Shown here piece after piece: positions 1 through 8,835 of a DNA stretch of 64,000 bases (positions within the stretch are counted from its first letter, which is position 1; each line of letters starts with the position of its first letter). Source of the stretch: Bradyrhizobium sp. NFR13 (GTDB lineage Bacteria > Pseudomonadota > Alphaproteobacteria > Rhizobiales > Xanthobacteraceae); the NCBI RefSeq assembly GCF_900114605.1, contig NZ_FOTP01000001.1, positions 124,001 to 188,000 of the forward strand. The letters run 5' to 3'. Under the pieces are notes generated by a model that was not told where the DNA came from, made no database searches, and was given only the letters and a program-made list of their open reading frames with translations. Both the position numbers and the translations under genes were made by a program.

Positions 1-546
1 GACGCCCTTGGCGCCGCCGAAGTGATCGGCATGGCTGTGGGTGTAGATCACGGCGGCAACGGGCTTCGCAGGCCGGTTCTTCAGATAAAGGTCGAGCGCG
101 GCTTTTGCGGTCTCGTTCGACAGCAGCGGATCGATCAGGATCAGGCCGCTGTCGCCCTCGATGATGGTCATGTTGGAAATATCGAGCCCGCGCACTTGAT
201 AGACGCGCTCGCTGACCTTGAAGAGGCCGTTGATCGCGTTGAGCTGCGCCTGTCGCCACAGGCTGGGATTGACCGTCGCCGGCACGGAGTCGTTTTGCAG
301 GAACGCATAGGGCCTGGTGTCCCATGCCGGCCTGCCGTCCGGCCCGGCAATCACGCCATCCGGCAGCGTCGCGATGAAGCCACGCCTGACATCATCGAAA
401 TCGGCGCGGTCGGCGAAGGGCAGCGTCTTTAGCAGCGCTTCGTTCAGCCCCTTCGTCGCCGGCTCGGCGTCCCTGGACTCCGCGAGGCATGGCGCTGTTG
501 CAAATCCTATTGCGGTGCACAGCAATATTGTTGGCATCACGCGCAT
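1..546 (-). CDS. Alkyl/aryl-sulfatase, metallo-beta-lactamase fold, N-terminal part (cut by window edge)
   Basis: The 182 visible codons start with a signal peptide (hydrophobic run ending near ATAPCLA) and lead into the N-terminal domain of an SdsA1-type secreted alkylsulfatase. The last visible residues contain the zinc-binding motif THSHADHFGG of the metallo-beta-lactamase fold, so the catalytic core lies outside the window. Members of this family hydrolyse sulfate esters such as dodecyl sulfate in the periplasm or outside the cell. The ATG at 546 is chosen because it starts directly at the signal peptide. The gene is divergent from the EF-hand gene at 653. The family call is fairly secure; the substrate is not known. 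Confidence 0.85.
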   Translation of the reverse strand, partial: MRVMPTILLCTAIGFATAPCLAESRDAEPATKGLNEALLKTLPFADRADFDDVRRGFIATLPDGVIAGPDGRPAWDTRPYAFLQNDSVPATVNPSLWRQAQLNAINGLFKVSERVYQVRGLDISNMTIIEGDSGLILIDPLLSNETAKAALDLYLKNRPAKPVAAVIYTHSHADHFGGAKGV

Positions 547-652
547 GGCAATCCCTCGCAGACCGCGGCCGCATCGCCGGATTTGAGTATTGAACCCGGA
601 ATCCGAATGACGCATCCTGATTGAACCATAGAATACGCCAAGGGAGACGATC

Positions 653-1042
653 ATGACCACACGCCGCACGGTTCTGCTGTCTCTCGCGATCCCTCTTGTC
701 GCGCTGCTGCCGGCGCAGGCCGCCTCGCCGCTGAAGAGGCTCGATCCAGACAAGGACGGCACCGTGGATCTCAACGAGGCCAAGGCCGCGGCGTCCGCAT
801 TGTTCGACAAGCTCGACCGCGATCATGACGGCACGCTGGATGTGAAGGAGCTGCGCGGCCGGCTCACTGCGAAGGAATTTGCCGCCGCCAATCCCGACAA
901 GGATGGCACCCTCGACAAGGCGGAATATCTCGCCCTCGTCGAAGCGCGTTTCCGCGCCGCCAATCCGGACAATGACGGCACACTCGACGCAAGGGAACTC
1001 GGCTCACCCGCCGGCAGGGCATTGCTGAAGCTGCTGCTGTAG
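653..1042 (+). CDS. Exported EF-hand calcium-binding protein
   Basis: A 129-residue protein with a signal peptide (about residues 1-24, cleavage near PAQAA) and four regularly spaced EF-hand-like loops at residues 31-42, 55-66, 80-91 and 104-115. Each reads D/N-P/R-D-x-D-G-T with an acidic residue at position 12, the calcium-ligand pattern. It is probably a periplasmic calcium buffer or sensor. The start is supported by a strong Shine-Dalgarno (AAGGGAG) about 6 bases before the ATG. No partner gene is evident. Loops 3 and 4 begin with Asn instead of Asp, which is tolerated in the family. Confidence 0.8.
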   Translation: MTTRRTVLLSLAIPLVALLPAQAASPLKRLDPDKDGTVDLNEAKAAASALFDKLDRDHDGTLDVKELRGRLTAKEFAAANPDKDGTLDKAEYLALVEARFRAANPDNDGTLDARELGSPAGRALLKLLL

Positions 1043-1082
1043 GGCCCTTTCATCGCCCCGAGACTCGCCCCATATTCCGGCC

Positions 1083-3992
1083 ATGGCGAAGAAACCCGAC
1101 ACTCCGAAAAATCCCGCAAAATCAGTCAAAACGCCCAAAGCCAAACCCGGCGCCGGCCGTCCCGAGGTCAAGCCGATCGGGCCTGCGCTGGCGGAGCTGC
1201 TGAATCCCGCGATCAATCGCGGCGATGCCGGCATGGGCTCGGGCACCGGGTTGCAGCCGCCGCCGACCAATTCCTTCGAGCGCCGCTCGGGCGGCGAGGC
1301 TGCGGTGCATCGCGCGCGCAAATCGACGCCGAAGAAATTCGAGGGTGACGACGCTGCGCGCCCGACGCCGCTGCAGCCGTTTCCGCAGCCCGTGGTCGCG
1401 CCTTATGCGCCGCGGCTGAGCGAGCAGAAGGGTCTCGAGGAAGCGCCGCAGGCGAATTACAACACCTCGGCCTCGATCCCGACGCTGGACCCGGAACTGG
1501 CCAAGCAGCTCGGTTTCACCACCGAGGAGGAAGACGCCGAGGCGCTGACGGCGCGCCCGCCGCGCAACAAGATGGAAGCGCTCGGCGTCGCCGCAACGGC
1601 CGATGCGCTGGACGCACTGATCCGCGACGGCCGTCCGGAGTTCAAGGACCAGAAAGTCTGGACGCCGCACCGTCCGCCGCGCCCGGAGAAATCCGAAGGC
1701 GGCGTGCGCTTCGAGCTGAAATCGGAATATGAGCCGAAGGGCGACCAGCCCACCGCGATCAAGGAACTGGTGGAAGGCATCGAGCGCAACGACCGCACGC
1801 AGGTGCTGCTCGGCGTCACCGGCTCCGGCAAGACCTACACCATGGCCAAGGTGATCGAGGCCACGCAGCGCCCCGCCATCATCCTGGCGCCGAACAAGAC
1901 GCTGGCGGCACAGCTCTATGGCGAGTTCAAGAACTTCTTTCCCGACAACGCGGTCGAGTATTTCGTCAGCTATTACGACTACTACCAGCCGGAAGCCTAC
2001 GTTCCGCGCACCGACACCTATATCGAGAAGGACTCGTCCATCAACGAGCAGATCGACCGCATGCGCCATTCGGCGACGCGCGCCCTGCTCGAGCGCGACG
2101 ACGTCATCATCGTGGCGTCGGTATCGTGCATCTACGGTATCGGCTCGGTGGAAACCTATACCGCGATGACCTTCGCGCTGAAGAAGGACGAGCGCATCGA
2201 CCAGCGCCAGCTCATCGCCGATCTCGTCGCTTTGCAATACAAGCGCACCCAGCACGACTTCACCCGCGGCACCTTCCGCGTGCGCGGCGATGTCATCGAC
2301 ATCTTTCCGGCCCACTATGAAGACCGCGCCTGGCGCGTGAACCTGTTCGGCGACACCGTGGAGAGCATCGAGGAGTTCGATCCGCTCACCGGCCACAAGC
2401 AGGACGAACTCGAATTCATCAAGATCTACGCCAATTCGCATTACGTGACGCCGCGGCCGACGCTGATCCAGGCGATGAAGTCGATCAAGGAAGAGCTGAA
2501 GTGGCGGCTCGACCAGCTGCACAATCAGGGCCGGCTGCTCGAAGCGCAGCGGCTGGAGCAGCGCACCAGTTTCGATCTCGAAATGATGGAAGCCACCGGT
2601 AGCTGCGCCGGCATCGAGAACTATTCGCGCTATCTCACCGGCCGCCGGCCGGGCGAGCCGCCGCCGACCCTGTTCGAATATGTGCCGGACAATGCGCTGG
2701 TGTTCGCCGACGAAAGCCATGTCTCGGTGCCGCAGATCGGCGCCATGTTCAAGGGCGACTTCCGCCGCAAGGCGACACTGGCGGAATACGGTTTCCGCCT
2801 GCCCTCCTGCATGGACAACCGGCCGCTGCGCTTCGAGGAATGGGACATGATGCGCCCGCAATCGATCGCGGTGTCAGCGACGCCGTCCGGCTGGGAGCTG
2901 CAGGAATCCGGCGGCGTGTTCGTCGAGCAGGTCATTCGCCCCACCGGCCTGATCGATCCGCCGATCAATATCCGCCCGGCCCGCACCCAGGTCGACGATC
3001 TCCTCGGCGAGGTCCGCGCTACCGCGGCGGCCGGCTATCGCTCGCTGATCACCGTGCTCACCAAGCGCATGGCCGAAGACCTGACAGAGTTCCTGCATGA
3101 ACAGGGCATTCGCGTGCGCTACATGCACAGCGATATCGACACCATCGAGCGTATCGAGATCATCAGGGATCTCCGCCTCGGCGCCTTCGACGCGCTGGTC
3201 GGCATCAATCTGCTGCGCGAAGGCCTCGACATTCCCGAATGCGCGCTGGTCGCCGTGCTCGACGCCGACAAGGAAGGCTTCCTGCGTTCGGAGACATCGC
3301 TGATCCAGACCATCGGCCGCGCCGCGCGTAATGTCGACGGCCGCGTCATTCTCTATGCCGACCAGATGACCGGCTCGATGCAGCGCGCCATCGCCGAGAC
3401 CGATCGCCGCCGCGAGAAGCAGGTCGAATACAACACGCTGCACGGCATCACGCCGGAAAGCGTGAAGAAGTCGATCGGCGACATCCTCAACTCGGTCTAT
3501 GAAGGCGACCGTGTGCTGGTGGATATCGGCGGCGGCATGGCCGAGGACGCCATCACCATCGGGCACAATTTCGAGACGGTGCTGGCCGATCTGGAAGTGC
3601 GGATGCGCGAGGCCGCAGCCGACCTGAACTTCGAGGAAGCCGCGCGCCTGCGCGACGAGGTCAAGCGCCTGCGCGCCACCGAACTCGCCGTGGTCGACGA
3701 CCCCACCGTCAAGCAGCGCGGCGTCGCCGCGCGCGGCGGCGGTTACAAAGGCGAGAAGAAATATGGCGACGCCGCCAACCTGCCGGCGCGACTTGATAAA
3801 GCCGCGCAAGGCAAGGCGCGCGGCAAGCGGGTCGAGCGCCCGCGCAAGCCGACGCTGGACGAAATGGGACCGGGCATGGAGAGCAAGATCTTCCAGCCGA
3901 CGAATTCCCGCGAGTCCGGCCCGGAATTCGGGCCGGCGCCGAGAAGCTCAGGCGGCGCGCCGGGGCATCGGGGTGGGTGGAAGAAGCGCTGA
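1083..3992 (+). CDS. uvrB: UvrABC system protein B (excision repair helicase)
   Basis: UvrB is the damage-verifying helicase-like subunit of nucleotide-excision repair, working with UvrA and UvrC in the cytoplasm. Walker A GVTGSGKT lies at residues 244-251, the tyrosine-rich beta-hairpin [12 protein letters not shown] at about 297-308, helicase motifs follow, and a UVR domain (UvrC contact) lies near 833-870. The conserved core starts only at about residue 210. The protein is 969 residues, against roughly 670 in Escherichia coli, because of a Pro/Ala/charged N-terminal extension of about 210 residues and a basic Gly/Arg-rich C-terminal tail. uvrC is in the same window at 35450-37543, not linked. 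The exact start is uncertain because the upstream Shine-Dalgarno is weak. Confidence 0.95.
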   Translation: MAKKPDTPKNPAKSVKTPKAKPGAGRPEVKPIGPALAELLNPAINRGDAGMGSGTGLQPPPTNSFERRSGGEAAVHRARKSTPKKFEGDDAARPTPLQPFPQPVVAPYAPRLSEQKGLEEAPQANYNTSASIPTLDPELAKQLGFTTEEEDAEALTARPPRNKMEALGVAATADALDALIRDGRPEFKDQKVWTPHRPPRPEKSEGGVRFELKSEYEPKGDQPTAIKELVEGIERNDRTQVLLGVTGSGKTYTMAKVIEATQRPAIILAPNKTLAAQLYGEFKNFFPDNAVEYFVSYYDYYQPEAYVPRTDTYIEKDSSINEQIDRMRHSATRALLERDDVIIVASVSCIYGIGSVETYTAMTFALKKDERIDQRQLIADLVALQYKRTQHDFTRGTFRVRGDVIDIFPAHYEDRAWRVNLFGDTVESIEEFDPLTGHKQDELEFIKIYANSHYVTPRPTLIQAMKSIKEELKWRLDQLHNQGRLLEAQRLEQRTSFDLEMMEATGSCAGIENYSRYLTGRRPGEPPPTLFEYVPDNALVFADESHVSVPQIGAMFKGDFRRKATLAEYGFRLPSCMDNRPLRFEEWDMMRPQSIAVSATPSGWELQESGGVFVEQVIRPTGLIDPPINIRPARTQVDDLLGEVRATAAAGYRSLITVLTKRMAEDLTEFLHEQGIRVRYMHSDIDTIERIEIIRDLRLGAFDALVGINLLREGLDIPECALVAVLDADKEGFLRSETSLIQTIGRAARNVDGRVILYADQMTGSMQRAIAETDRRREKQVEYNTLHGITPESVKKSIGDILNSVYEGDRVLVDIGGGMAEDAITIGHNFETVLADLEVRMREAAADLNFEEAARLRDEVKRLRATELAVVDDPTVKQRGVAARGGGYKGEKKYGDAANLPARLDKAAQGKARGKRVERPRKPTLDEMGPGMESKIFQPTNSRESGPEFGPAPRSSGGAPGHRGGWKKR

Positions 3993-4549
3993 GACGAACT
4001 TGCGAGCGGCCTGCGCAGATTGTGCGGTCGCTCCCATATCTCCGCACGTCATCCCCGCGAAGACGGGGATCCATACACGCTGGAAAAATAGCTGGAACGA
4101 GACCGGCGTAGCTCTGCCGCTTCAGTTACACCGTCGGAGGTTATGGGTCCCCGCCCCGCGCGCGCCTTCGGCGCGGGGACCACATTGAATGTCGACGCAA
4201 TCCGGGACAACAAATCCCTGCATCATGCGGGGACCCTTCCGAGCCGCATCGTCACGTCGCTCTGCCTGCTCGCTACCCTGACGCTACGCTTCTCGCCCGG
4301 CATGAAGCTCGACGCAAAGAAACATGCCGGCCTGATCGGGGAGAAGAAGCTGTCGTCATCGGACACGCAGCTGCTGGCGGTGAAGCCGGTGCTGACGAGC
4401 TGGAGTGTGGGATATGGGAGTGAGAGGACACTGTTACATGCGTTCAACACTCAATCGGCAACCCGCGCAAAAACAAATAAGAGTAGATAAATACCAATCC
4501 ACAACCTACCCTCATTCACGGCACATTCCTGTCGAAGTGAGGAACGGAA
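3993..4549. other. Gene-less left flank of the OLD island
   Basis: No convincing gene is seen. The left part holds two REP-like palindromes (listed separately). From about 4430 the sequence turns abruptly AT-rich, and this composition continues through the next gene. A 115-codon open frame from 4143 has no recognisable family, starts inside a palindrome, and is not called. The promoter of the OLD-type gene should lie in about 4440-4540. Confidence 0.6.
4041..4180. repeat. REP-like palindromic elements
   Basis: Two GC-rich inverted repeats lie just downstream of uvrB. The first, around 4051-4070, is a hairpin of the type ATCCCCG...CGGGGAT. The second, around 4147-4180, has arms CCCCGCGC and GCGCGGGG. 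Such extragenic palindromes are common in Nitrobacteraceae genomes (family knowledge). They may also terminate uvrB transcription. The element family was not checked against other copies. Confidence 0.6.
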
Positions 4550-6514
4550 ATGCTTGTTAAAAGGATTGCTATAGAAAACGTCCGTAGCTTTCTTGAACGG
4601 CAAGAGTTGGTTTTAGACGGCCCAATTTCGATAATCATCGGCCCGAACGGGGGCGGAAAAACGAATCTTCTCGACACAATCGTTGCAATGCTCCGCCGTT
4701 ACTTGTTCGCTTCAGGTTACTTAGTTGAGCGTGACCATGGCAATAGAGTCATGCGATGGGGTATCGAAGCTAACGATCAACTTAACGGTCATATACTTGA
4801 AAAACATAGCGCGGCACAGGATCGGCCACAGCTAGTTGAGATTGAGATCGAGGTTTCGGCTGTCGATCTTGCAGGCATGGCAGCTATTAAAAACGACGGC
4901 CCTTCGCTCGTTGAAAAATCGAAAAGAGATTTCGTCGAGAACCCTTGGGAACGAAGCAAAAACTGGAATCTCGATGCTTTCCGACCAGGCGACCGGTTAA
5001 CATATAGCTGGGATGGAAATAAGCTTACACCGGACGAGAACGACCGAGCTCGACAGTTCAGAGAATACCTGCAGCTATTTGAAATAGACAACCGCCTACG
5101 CAGTGAGTTTGACCAAGCACCTCTTCAAATGCCCATGGTCTACCTTCCGGTAAACAGAGCTTCCGCCGGCTTTCAGTCTGGCGTCCGCCTTGCGGACTAC
5201 AACGACCTTGATCAGAAACGCACCTTCGATGCGACTTCTTCCCGAAGTGGCTCAAACTTGATCCAGATGGCCGTTGGAAGAATCGCGAGAAAATTCAGGC
5301 ATCTTCAAGAATCATCAAACATAGACGCACGAAGCAGATTCAAGAATGATAAGCAAATTAGAGCACTCTCGGATGATCTGACGACACTAGGATACGAGTG
5401 GGAACTAGAGACCATTAATGTCGACGCAAACCAATATGACATTCGATTGGAGAAGCAAGGCACCTCGTTCTTAGTAACTGCAGCATCGTCGGGCGAGCGT
5501 GAATTGTTGACCTACTTATTTGCAATCCACGCACTCAACGTTCGAGACGCACTTATTCTCGTCGACGAGCCAGAGCTTCATCTTCATCCCAGATGGCAAA
5601 AGGCGCTGTTCGAGCTATTTACAAAACTTGCAAAGGAAACCGGCAATCAATTTGTAATGGCTACGCACTCGCCGAGTTTTATAACTCCTGACTCGATACA
5701 GTATGTCTCACGCGTCTATAGTGAAAAACAGAGGAGCCGTTTAATCCGACTAAATTCGACAGATTTGCCAAACGCAAAGCATCTTTTTAACGCCGTAAAC
5801 AGCCAAAACAACGAGCGACTTTTCTTTGCGGATCACGTAGTTCTCGTCGAGGGAATATCAGATCAGATGTTCTTCGAACGCGCCTTAAGCCTATCGGCAA
5901 AAGCCGATGTATCGCGCCAACGCGGGACATTGGAAGTGATCAACATTGGAGGGAAAGGCTTATTTCCCGCATACCAACAACTTCTAAAAGCGTGCGCGGT
6001 AGGGTGTTCGATCATTGCCGACCGAGATTATTTAGAACAAATCGGCGATGACAGCATTCGTGCGCTTTTCAAGATCGATACCGACGAAATAAAGACCCGC
6101 GTCATACTTGATGCCAGCAGCATAGATGGTGCGACGCTCGTGGCAGCAATTGATCAAGCCATGAATGCCGGAACTTGGGATCATGCAAAGGAAATCTGGA
6201 ATTACATCAAGTCTCGTCGGATCAAATTGACAGACGATCTTGGAGAAGACGCATCTAAATTACTTGCCGACTTCATCGCGGAGCGCCGCAAGGAGGGCAT
6301 ACATATATTGATGCAAGGCGCTCTGGAGCGCTACTTGCCGGAAGGCTACAGATCAAAAAACATCGAGAAACTTATCGAGTTCGTCAATTTCGATGATTTT
6401 TGGGAACGTCTGCCGGCTAACAATAAAGCTGAAATTACCTCTATTGTGGATGCCCTCCTAGCATCCGTGTCCAAAAATAGTGAATTGCTAACGCCTGGAT
6501 CACCCTTGACATAA
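4550..6514 (+). CDS. Class 1 OLD-type ATP-dependent nuclease (AAA/ABC ATPase plus TOPRIM), probable anti-phage protein
   Basis: This 654-residue protein has an SMC/RecF-like ATPase: Walker A GPNGGGKT at 31-38, signature-like SSGER at 313-317, Walker B ALILVDEPEL at 334-343, and the H-loop MATHSP around His373. A TOPRIM nuclease domain follows: VLVEGISD with Glu434, glycine turn IGGKG at 466-470, and DRD at 491-493. This is the OLD (overcoming lysogenization defect) layout; the phage P2 and GajA proteins are the known relatives. A tail of about 150 residues follows the TOPRIM core. No UvrD-like helicase, reverse transcriptase or toxin gene is adjacent, so it is class 1 and solitary. Base use is unlike its neighbours: by hand count 26 of 60 bases are G or C in 4561-4620 and 26 of 60 in 6361-6420, against 41 of 60 in uvrB 1861-1920. 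The gene was probably acquired by transfer. Its target is unknown. Confidence 0.85.
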   Translation: MLVKRIAIENVRSFLERQELVLDGPISIIIGPNGGGKTNLLDTIVAMLRRYLFASGYLVERDHGNRVMRWGIEANDQLNGHILEKHSAAQDRPQLVEIEIEVSAVDLAGMAAIKNDGPSLVEKSKRDFVENPWERSKNWNLDAFRPGDRLTYSWDGNKLTPDENDRARQFREYLQLFEIDNRLRSEFDQAPLQMPMVYLPVNRASAGFQSGVRLADYNDLDQKRTFDATSSRSGSNLIQMAVGRIARKFRHLQESSNIDARSRFKNDKQIRALSDDLTTLGYEWELETINVDANQYDIRLEKQGTSFLVTAASSGERELLTYLFAIHALNVRDALILVDEPELHLHPRWQKALFELFTKLAKETGNQFVMATHSPSFITPDSIQYVSRVYSEKQRSRLIRLNSTDLPNAKHLFNAVNSQNNERLFFADHVVLVEGISDQMFFERALSLSAKADVSRQRGTLEVINIGGKGLFPAYQQLLKACAVGCSIIADRDYLEQIGDDSIRALFKIDTDEIKTRVILDASSIDGATLVAAIDQAMNAGTWDHAKEIWNYIKSRRIKLTDDLGEDASKLLADFIAERRKEGIHILMQGALERYLPEGYRSKNIEKLIEFVNFDDFWERLPANNKAEITSIVDALLASVSKNSELLTPGSPLT

Positions 6515-7003
6515 TTCCCATAAGACTATATGCCCCTTCCCGTCCTGCTCATGAGGGGCGCTTCTCCAGGGCGCTTTTGAAGTGGAGCATGATGCGGCGC
6601 CTGCGGACGTGCCTCGCAAGCACGGACTCGGGAGGTCCGGGGTCACCGTCCTGGCCCACTACGGGGCTGCGCCGGAAACGGCTGGACGGGTGCGGGTGAA
6701 GGCAGGCGAAAGCCTGTCCGGAACAGAGGACTTATTAGTCCTGCCCAGTACCCGGAAGCACGGTCCCTGGAACAGAAATCGCCGTGATGGAGCGCCGCAA
6801 GGCGTTGCGCTGCAGAAGGCGAGGCGTCGCAGCCGAGCTGGATGTGGCGACATTACCCAAGGTGCGCCTTGCGGCGCTCCATTCCCCTCGGTTTTCGAGG
6901 GGACGACCACAGCTCACCTCGGGGCTTTCGCCCGCGAGAACGAATTTGCGTGGCTGTTTGACATGTACATCCGAGCGAACGACGGCGGGCGTCTCCCGCG
7001 TCG
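6515..7003. repeat. Structured GC-rich intergenic element, right flank of the OLD island
   Basis: No gene is supported in these 489 bases. The region is packed with inverted repeats: an 18-bp perfect pair at 6787-6804 and 6865-6882, a hairpin CCCCTCG...CGAGGGG at 6884-6902, a hairpin CAGGC-GAAA-GCCTG near 6703-6716, and AGGACT...AGTCCT near 6727-6742. It ends with GTGGCTGTTTGACA at 6950-6963. That 14-mer recurs, inverted, at one end of the large intergenic block at 49381-49980. The block may be a dispersed repeat or a structured RNA. Its open frames are low-complexity and match no family I recognise. Confidence 0.6.
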
Positions 7004-7816
7004 TTACTTCCCAGCCGGCGGCGCGACGTCGGCGACCTGGCCGCTGCGCTTGAGGGCTTCGGCGACGAAACCCGAGGCCTTCATCTCCTCGACGAAGGCG
7101 GCAAGATAGGCGACACCAGCCGTGCGCGGCTTGTCGGCGATGCGCGGCATGGCCATCGCCTGCTGGATCTCCTGGAAATGGCCGGACATCACGCGCATCT
7201 CCGGATGGTCCTTGGCATAGGCATCGAGCTGCTGGCGCACGCCGGCGGCGGCATCGAGCTTCTCGTCGAGAAACTTGCGGATCATCGCGCTGCCGCCGCC
7301 GGCATCGGCGCGCAGCACGGTGGCGTGCTTGATGGTGCGGGTGAGATAGAGGTCATAGGCCGAGCCGAGGCCGACCGACATTCTGACGCCGTCCCGGTCG
7401 ACGTCGTCGACCGTCTTCAGCGGCGAATGCGCGGGCACCATATAGGTGCCCTCGATGATCACATAGGGCGCGGTGAAGATGATCTCCTGCGCGCGCACCG
7501 GCTCGATGGCGATGAAGCCGACATCCCAGGCGCCGGCCTTGGCGCCCTCGAACACCTTGCCTGCCGCCTCATAGGGCACATAGTCCACGGCCACGCCGAG
7601 GCGCTTCGCCAGTTCAGCGGCAAGATCCGCCGAGACGCCGCGCGGCGCGCCGTCCGGGCCCTTCTGGGCGAGGACGCTATTGCCGTAATTGATCGCGGCG
7701 CGGAGTTTGCCGGTGGGGGCGAGATCGCGCAGCACCTCGGGCGACGGCGCCGGCTGGGCGAAAGCCGGGACTGCAGCACTCATGAACAGCACCATCCATC
7801 GTAAAATGCGCATCAT
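7004..7816 (-). CDS. ABC transporter substrate-binding protein, family 3 (amino-acid type)
   Basis: A 270-residue periplasmic binding protein with a signal peptide (MMRILRWMVLFMSAAVPAFA). The usual SBP_bac_3 sequence flow follows: LRAAINYGNSVLAQ, a GVSADLAAELAKRLG segment, and EGAKAGAWDVGFIAIEP. It would deliver a small polar solute, probably an amino acid or related acid, to an inner-membrane ABC permease. No permease or ATPase gene is adjacent, so it is an orphan. The start at the double ATG (7816) is preferred because the signal peptide begins there; an upstream ATG at 7867 would add 17 residues that do not look like signal sequence. Confidence 0.8.
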   Translation of the reverse strand: MMRILRWMVLFMSAAVPAFAQPAPSPEVLRDLAPTGKLRAAINYGNSVLAQKGPDGAPRGVSADLAAELAKRLGVAVDYVPYEAAGKVFEGAKAGAWDVGFIAIEPVRAQEIIFTAPYVIIEGTYMVPAHSPLKTVDDVDRDGVRMSVGLGSAYDLYLTRTIKHATVLRADAGGGSAMIRKFLDEKLDAAAGVRQQLDAYAKDHPEMRVMSGHFQEIQQAMAMPRIADKPRTAGVAYLAAFVEEMKASGFVAEALKRSGQVADVAPPAGK

Positions 7817-8024
7817 AGGCCTCCCCGATTTCGGCGCGACCATGCCCGCAAACCCGCCGCGCGACAATCGGCGACGGGGGCCTCGACGACAGCGTGATCG
7901 GCCCGGCTTGCTAACCTGCGTTCGGCCAGCGGACGGGATGGCTGATATGCGATCCGGGGAATTCCTTCTCCCGCACTGCGCGACCGTCTACAGTCATGTC
8001 CGTTGGCGCAGTGGGTGGCTTTGA

Positions 8025-8729
8025 GTGTTTGACGGTTTCTACAAATGCGAATACCAGGCGGGCGACGTGGTCGGCCGCAGCGTCATGTATTGCAAGGACG
8101 GCCGGATGCTGGGCGGCAACACCGCCTTCGCCCATGTCGGCACCTACGAGGAGACCGGCGACGGCATCCATGCGGTGATCCACGGCCAGCGCCATCAGGT
8201 CGGCACGCAGTTTCGCACGCTCTATGGCGACGATGACGGCGCGATCCGCGTCCGCGGCGTGTATGACGGCAAGAACTACAGATTCACGGGCGGCGATGCG
8301 CAAGGCCAGGGGCCGGCCTTCTCCTCGAAGATGACACGGCTGGACGAGGAAGACTTCCCCGCCACCGGCGCCGTGGGCGCGGGCGGCATCGTCAACGGCC
8401 TCTATTCCATTCGCCTGCAAACGCTGGATGGCGTCGAGGACGGGCTGACCGGCGTGATGCTGCTGTTCGACGGACGTATCCTGGGCGGCGACGCGCGGTT
8501 CTACTATCTCGGCGCCTATGGTTCGGCCGATGGCCGCTGGAAGGGCGAGATCGTCAATCAGGAGCACACGTCGCTGGCCGGCGAGACGTCGATCTTCGCC
8601 GGCTATGAAGTCGGCATCGGCTTTTCCGGAAGCTGTGATGACAGCGGCGCGGCATTCGAAGCCACTGCGCTCGCCGGTAAGCGCAGCCTTCGCCTGAAGG
8701 CTACGCTGTCGCTGCTGCACAAGGCGTGA
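8025..8729 (+). CDS. GrlR-like domain protein with an internal duplication
   Basis: A 234-residue cytoplasmic protein built from two related halves. Residues 3-57 and 123-180 both follow the pattern NGLY/DGFY ... FDGRxLGGxxxFxxxGxY ... H, which resembles the fold of GrlR-like regulators (small beta-barrels first known as repressors of type III secretion). No secretion genes are nearby, so a regulatory role here is inference. The GTG at 8025 follows directly on an in-frame stop at 8022-8024, so no longer start is possible in this frame. Family assignment is by motif impression only. Confidence 0.6.
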   Translation: MFDGFYKCEYQAGDVVGRSVMYCKDGRMLGGNTAFAHVGTYEETGDGIHAVIHGQRHQVGTQFRTLYGDDDGAIRVRGVYDGKNYRFTGGDAQGQGPAFSSKMTRLDEEDFPATGAVGAGGIVNGLYSIRLQTLDGVEDGLTGVMLLFDGRILGGDARFYYLGAYGSADGRWKGEIVNQEHTSLAGETSIFAGYEVGIGFSGSCDDSGAAFEATALAGKRSLRLKATLSLLHKA

Positions 8730-8742
8730 CGCGGAGCCTTTT

Positions 8743-8834
8743 CCGTTCCGATTGAATCGGAACGGGGCTCCTGCTTCTTGTTTTACGCGTTTTCTTAACG
8801 CGAACCGGTGACCACTTCGCTCGAAAACGCTTTT
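8743..8834. repeat. Palindrome and dispersed intergenic repeat, copy 1
   Basis: A perfect inverted repeat CCGTTCCGATT-G-AATCGGAACGG at 8743-8765 can act as a bidirectional terminator between the converging genes at 8729 and 8836. Next to it, read on the minus strand, is AAAAGCGTTTTCGAGCGA, then CGGTTCGCGT and AAAACGCGT. The same series of words occurs on the plus strand at 62503-62575, downstream of the glyoxalase-like gene, so this is a repeated element. Confidence 0.7.
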
Positions 8835-8835
8835 G

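Noticed and set aside
1122-2861. Long open frame (579 codons) on the minus strand inside uvrB
   Set aside because: It mirrors the codon structure of uvrB in GC-rich DNA, has Arg/His/Gly-rich composition and no motif. The plus-strand UvrB is certain.
4143-4490. 115-codon open frame upstream of the OLD-type gene
   Set aside because: Starts inside a palindrome, has no ribosome site and no recognisable domain, and crosses the composition boundary near 4430.
4430-7003. Gabija, retron or PARIS system
   Set aside because: Only the OLD-type protein is present. No UvrD-like helicase, reverse transcriptase with msr/msd-like RNA, or separate ATPase/TOPRIM pair was found in the flanks.
6582-7109. 175-codon open frame after the OLD-type gene, considered as a partner gene
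   Set aside because: Runs through the hairpin-rich element and into the opposite end of the SBP gene; the product is low-complexity without a domain.
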